In this document: piece by piece, positions 60,350 through 64,000 of the stretch
Numbering within the stretch: position 1 is the first letter of the stretch
Layout: each line of letters opens with the position of its first letter
NCBI RefSeq assembly: GCF_010091945.1
Contig: NZ_WVIE01000001.1
Location: 186,001-250,000, forward strand
DNA length: 64,000 bases
Source: Myxacorys almedinensis A
GTDB taxonomy: Bacteria; Cyanobacteriota; Cyanobacteriia; Leptolyngbyales; Leptolyngbyaceae
Direction: 5' to 3'
The notes under the pieces: model-generated
The model's database searches: none
Seen by the model: the letters and a program-made list of their open reading frames with translations, nothing else
Told to the model about the DNA's origin: nothing
Made by a program: the position numbers and the translations under genes

Positions 60350-60607
60350 TCACTTTTCTAGGCGCACAGCATACCACTGCAAATACTGACCTGGAGCCAG
60401 ATCCAACTCATAGGTTGTGTTAATTAAGTAGGTGACTTGCTCATCTACGGTGGCAAATTGCTGTAAGTCTATCGGCAAATCATCGGGGTGAGAAGACAGC
60501 CGCGATCGTAGCTTCTGCCCTAATTCTTCTACTGACAAAATTTGCTCTGGCTGGTTTGTTTCCAGCACCACAAAATAATCTTCTTGATACATCAATGAAT
60601 TTGGCAT
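60350..60607 (-). CDS. CRR7-like (chlororespiratory reduction 7) protein
   Basis: MPNSLMYQEDYFVVLETNQPEQILSVEEL...DLAPGQYLQWYAVRLEK. Confidence 0.75.
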   Translation of the reverse strand: MPNSLMYQEDYFVVLETNQPEQILSVEELGQKLRSRLSSHPDDLPIDLQQFATVDEQVTYLINTTYELDLAPGQYLQWYAVRLEK

Positions 60608-60755
60608 CGGCTCTTATCGCAGGTTCAACAGGTTCCATTGAGAGGCTTTTCCCAGGCTCTCAAATCCCCCGCAAGTGGGAACCGAAAGCGCTTTCCCGTA
60701 TGATATCTAGAATACATTACTGCTTCAATGCTCTTTCAAAAGGAATCGTGCTGCT

Positions 60756-61715
60756 ATGCCGGGATCTGTCCGTCTGATTTTTAATCCTGTGGCGGGTCAG
60801 GGTGACCCCGACCAAGAGCTAGCCCTGATCAAGACTCTACTAGCTGATCTCAATCTAGAAGTGTGTGTGACCTCCAAAGAGATAGGAGCCGATGCCCTTG
60901 CCGAAGAAGCCGTTCAGCAGGGTGTTGATGCCGTGATTGCTTCGGGCGGAGATGGCACATTATCTGCGGCAGCCAAGGCGCTGATGGGAACGGGTATTCC
61001 CCTAGGTGTGATCGCGCGGGGAACAGCAAATGCCTTTGCCAATGCCCTAGAAATCCCAACCACGATCGAGGGAGCTTGCAAAACAATTTTGCACCAGTAC
61101 ACGCAGAAAATTGATATTGCATCTTGCAATGGTCAGCCCATGGTCTTGCTTGCTGGCATTGGCTTTGAGGCAGAGACGGTTGAGAAAGCAAATCGGGAAG
61201 CGAAAAATCGGTTTGGCATTTTGGCTTATGTTCTGGCGGGGTTGAGACAGTTGCGCGACATGGAACAGTTTGAAGCTGAAGTTGAAACCGATGACAAGGT
61301 GATTTCGTTTAGTGCGTCTGCTTTGACGGTGGCAAACGCCGCTCCCGCAACTTCTGTACTGGCGCAGGGTCCGTCAGGGTTGGTGGTGGATGATGGGTTG
61401 CTGGATCTGACGATCGTAGCGCCAACCAATCGGGCTAGCGCCATCACTGCGACCTACCATCTCTTTCAGTCGGCAATCAGCGGCAACCCTTCTGACCGCG
61501 ACGATATTGGATATGTGCGATCGCGCCGCTTTAAGGTCACGACCCATCCGCCTCAGAAGGTGGTTCTCGATGGCGAAATGATTGGGACAACGCCTGTTGA
61601 TATTGAATGCATCCCCGCCGGTTTGACGGTGTTTCTGCCCTCGCCCAACGAGGACGCGATCGCCACCGAGAAACTGGATGGATTGCCTGACTTAGTGATC
61701 GAATCCAAAGATTAG
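60756..61715 (+). CDS. YegS/DAG-kinase-like lipid kinase
   Basis: LIFNPVAGQGDPDQEL, IASGGDGTLSAAAKALMGTGIPLGVIARGTANAFA. Confidence 0.92.
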   Translation: MPGSVRLIFNPVAGQGDPDQELALIKTLLADLNLEVCVTSKEIGADALAEEAVQQGVDAVIASGGDGTLSAAAKALMGTGIPLGVIARGTANAFANALEIPTTIEGACKTILHQYTQKIDIASCNGQPMVLLAGIGFEAETVEKANREAKNRFGILAYVLAGLRQLRDMEQFEAEVETDDKVISFSASALTVANAAPATSVLAQGPSGLVVDDGLLDLTIVAPTNRASAITATYHLFQSAISGNPSDRDDIGYVRSRRFKVTTHPPQKVVLDGEMIGTTPVDIECIPAGLTVFLPSPNEDAIATEKLDGLPDLVIESKD

Positions 61716-61960
61716 CGGTTTTCCTCGCTAGAATGCTCAAGCGATGCAGTATATAAAGAATAGGGCTGATCTAGTCCAGAGGATAGATAGGAGCAACCTT
61801 CTGCCTACTTTAGGGCAAAATTTTGCTCTCTACACTTAATAACGAGGTATCGTAATCACGACCCTCTATAAAAACTACTCTCTGTGAACCTGGAGTAACA
61901 GAGCGGAAATTACTAGATTCAGGGCAATTTTCGCGACATACGGTCAATGTAGGACATCGA

Positions 61961-64000
61961 ATGGCAGTGAGCGTAGAGTGGGTTCTTCTCGGTGCAAACA
62001 TCCTTGCGATCGCAGGCAATATCGCTTTTTTCACCGCCGTGTTGCGTCGCTTTAAATGGCGCTCACCCGTCGGCAAATTTTTGATAGAAGCCCCTGAGCC
62101 ACGTTTGGAGCAGCAGATGCAAGCAGCCCTCTGGCGGCAATCCACCGTCGTTGAGGCAGCGCTAGACGGCATTGCTATCTTAAATGAACACGGTCAGTTT
62201 CTCTATCTCAACGATGCTCACCTTCGCATGTTTGGCTACCTATCAAAGGAGTTGGTTGGCAAAAGTTGGAAAAAACTCTACTATCCCGAAGAAATTAGCC
62301 GAATTGAGCGGGAAATCGTTCCTCTTCTCCAGCAGAACGGGCAGTGGCGCGGCGAAGTCGTCGCCAAACGCCGAGACAACAGTACATTTTTTGAGGAAGT
62401 GTCGCTCACGGTAACTGAAACAGGGTTTATTAGCGTCTGCCGGGACGTAACCGAACAAAAGCAAGCCGAACTTCGCCTCCGGATCTTAGACCGAGCCATT
62501 CGGGCTAGTAGCAATGGCATTATTATCACTGACTCCACCTGTGCTGATAATCCGATTATCTATGTCAACCCTGGTTTTGAGCGGATGACGGGCTACTCAG
62601 CAGACGAGGTAATCGGTAAAAATAGCCGCATTTTGCAAGGCGGTGAAACAGAGCAGCCTGCGATCGAGCAACTGCGCTGCGCGTTTCAAGACGGGGAAGA
62701 TTGCACCGTCACCTTACGAAACTATCGCAAAGATGGCTCTTTGTTCTGGAACGAGCTTTCCATTTCTCCGGTTTTAGATGCGGCAGGGCAGGTCACTCAC
62801 TATGTGGGAATTCAAGCCGACATTAGCGATCGCAAGCACGCTGAAGAAGCCTTGAAACGGCAATATCAACGGGCACTCTTGCTCAAGCAAATCACCCTAG
62901 AAATTCGCCAAAGTTTAGACACGCAGCAGATTTTTCAGACGGCAGCTACGCAGGTCGGTCATGCCTTTGGGGTCAATCGCTGCCTGATCCATGCCTATGT
63001 GTCTACCATAGACGACGCGATCTTGACAGAATTTGAATCTTTGCAAGGCGAAACCGAGTTTCCCAAAATTCCCATTGTGGCAGAGTATCTAGAGCCAGGG
63101 TGGAGCGCCATGACCGGGTTAACGGTGCCGATTGTTGGCAATCCCCATGTCGAGACTCTGCTGATCACCGATAGTGCGATCGCATCCCCCAATGTTTACA
63201 CCGAGCCGTTGCTGCGCGCTAGCCATGCCATTTGCGACCAGGTTTCTCTCAAATCTATGCTGGCCGTGCGAACGTCCTACCAGGGCGAACCCAACGGTGT
63301 CATTTGCTTGCATCAGTGCGATCGCTTCCGCCACTGGAGCCAAACCGAAATTGAACTGTTTGAAGCCGTTGCTGATCAAGTCGGTATTGCCCTTGCCCAA
63401 GCTCGGTTGCTCAAACAAGAAACTCTGCAACGGGAAAAGCTCACCGAGCAAAATCTCGCCTTAGCCCAAGCAAAACACGCCGCAGAAGCCGCAAATCGAG
63501 CAAAGAGCGAGTTTTTAGCCACCATGAGCCACGAAATTCGTACCCCTATGAATGCCGTGATTGGCTTAACAGAATTGCTGCTCGATATGGATCTCACCCC
63601 CCAACAGCAGGACTTTTTAGAAACTATTCGCAGTAGCGGAGATGCGTTGCTCACCATCATCAATGACATTCTAGATTTCTCAAAAATTGAATCAGGCAAG
63701 CTAGACGTCGAGCAGCAGCCGTTTGACTTACAAACCTGCCTCCACGAAACCATTGATTTAATGGCAGCTAAAGCGGCTGAAAAACAGATAGAGATTACCT
63801 CTCAGATTTCTCCTCAAACCCCAGCAACGCTTGTGGGTGATGGAACTCGGTTACGCCAAATTTTGGTGAATTTACTCAGCAATGCTCTTAAATTTACGGA
63901 TCGAGGGCAGGTTCAGTTGACCGTTGGCATTTTTCAACCAGAAAATGGGGTATCTAGACCTTGCAACTACTCCTCAGAACACTGCTCTGACCCCAACCAT
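61961..64000 (+). CDS. PAS/LOV-like-GAF sensor histidine kinase, 3' truncated by the window edge
   Basis: Manual translation from ATG 61961 (absent from the ORF track because it has no stop): PAS, LOV-like PAS, GAF, His[21 protein letters not shown], HATPase N-box [16 protein letters not shown]. Confidence 0.92.
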   Translation, partial: MAVSVEWVLLGANILAIAGNIAFFTAVLRRFKWRSPVGKFLIEAPEPRLEQQMQAALWRQSTVVEAALDGIAILNEHGQFLYLNDAHLRMFGYLSKELVGKSWKKLYYPEEISRIEREIVPLLQQNGQWRGEVVAKRRDNSTFFEEVSLTVTETGFISVCRDVTEQKQAELRLRILDRAIRASSNGIIITDSTCADNPIIYVNPGFERMTGYSADEVIGKNSRILQGGETEQPAIEQLRCAFQDGEDCTVTLRNYRKDGSLFWNELSISPVLDAAGQVTHYVGIQADISDRKHAEEALKRQYQRALLLKQITLEIRQSLDTQQIFQTAATQVGHAFGVNRCLIHAYVSTIDDAILTEFESLQGETEFPKIPIVAEYLEPGWSAMTGLTVPIVGNPHVETLLITDSAIASPNVYTEPLLRASHAICDQVSLKSMLAVRTSYQGEPNGVICLHQCDRFRHWSQTEIELFEAVADQVGIALAQARLLKQETLQREKLTEQNLALAQAKHAAEAANRAKSEFLATMSHEIRTPMNAVIGLTELLLDMDLTPQQQDFLETIRSSGDALLTIINDILDFSKIESGKLDVEQQPFDLQTCLHETIDLMAAKAAEKQIEITSQISPQTPATLVGDGTRLRQILVNLLSNALKFTDRGQVQLTVGIFQPENGVSRPCNYSSEHCSDPNH

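Noticed and set aside
62954-63420. GAF domain of the truncated kinase as a bilin-binding cyanobacteriochrome domain
   Set aside because: No Cys-His or other bilin-attachment motif seen; reads as an ordinary GAF domain.
1-64000. CRISPR arrays, tRNA/rRNA genes, prophage or transposase genes
   Set aside because: No regularly spaced direct repeats with unique spacers, no tRNA T-loop signature in intergenic regions, and no transposase or phage structural motifs were seen. tRNAscan-SE or a CRISPR finder would be decisive.

Overview
This 64 kb window is a chromosomal segment of a cyanobacterium, probably filamentous. Support comes from psaD, pcyA, cphA/cphB, a CRR7-like gene, an hps-type polysaccharide cluster and many HIP1 octamers (GCGATCGC). 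I call about 50 genes. Main blocks are: acnB (5' truncated), fba, dnaX, aqpZ; an hpsL/N/O/P-like glycosyltransferase cluster (13.2-18.6 kb); a Wza/Wzc-like export pair (23.1-27.6 kb); trpE-psaD; a DICT-GAF histidine kinase; ispF; a NACHT-GUN4 fusion protein; trmD; cphB-cphA; tatA (absent from the ORF track); two tandem Ser/Thr kinases; pcyA; leuB; pilD; purU; and a 3'-truncated PAS/LOV-like/GAF histidine kinase. No tRNA, rRNA, CRISPR array, transposase or prophage was recognised. The items most worth a second look are: (1) the NACHT-GUN4 protein with a glycine-rich hydrophobic N-terminus; (2) a dispersed intergenic repeat family with imperfect inverted ends (CTAGTAGATTGTTAACGTTGAG...CTTGACAGACC(A/C)CTAG) that brackets the hps cluster and supplies the stop codon of the Wzc-like kinase; (3) a 150 bp MITE-like element with perfect 10 bp terminal inverted repeats (ATACCAAATT); (4) a LOV-like PAS domain with Ser at the adduct-Cys position; (5) a 41-aa upstream ORF overlapping the exopolysaccharide export gene by ATGA, preceded by strong palindromes. 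All calls are from reading the sequence; no database search was run.
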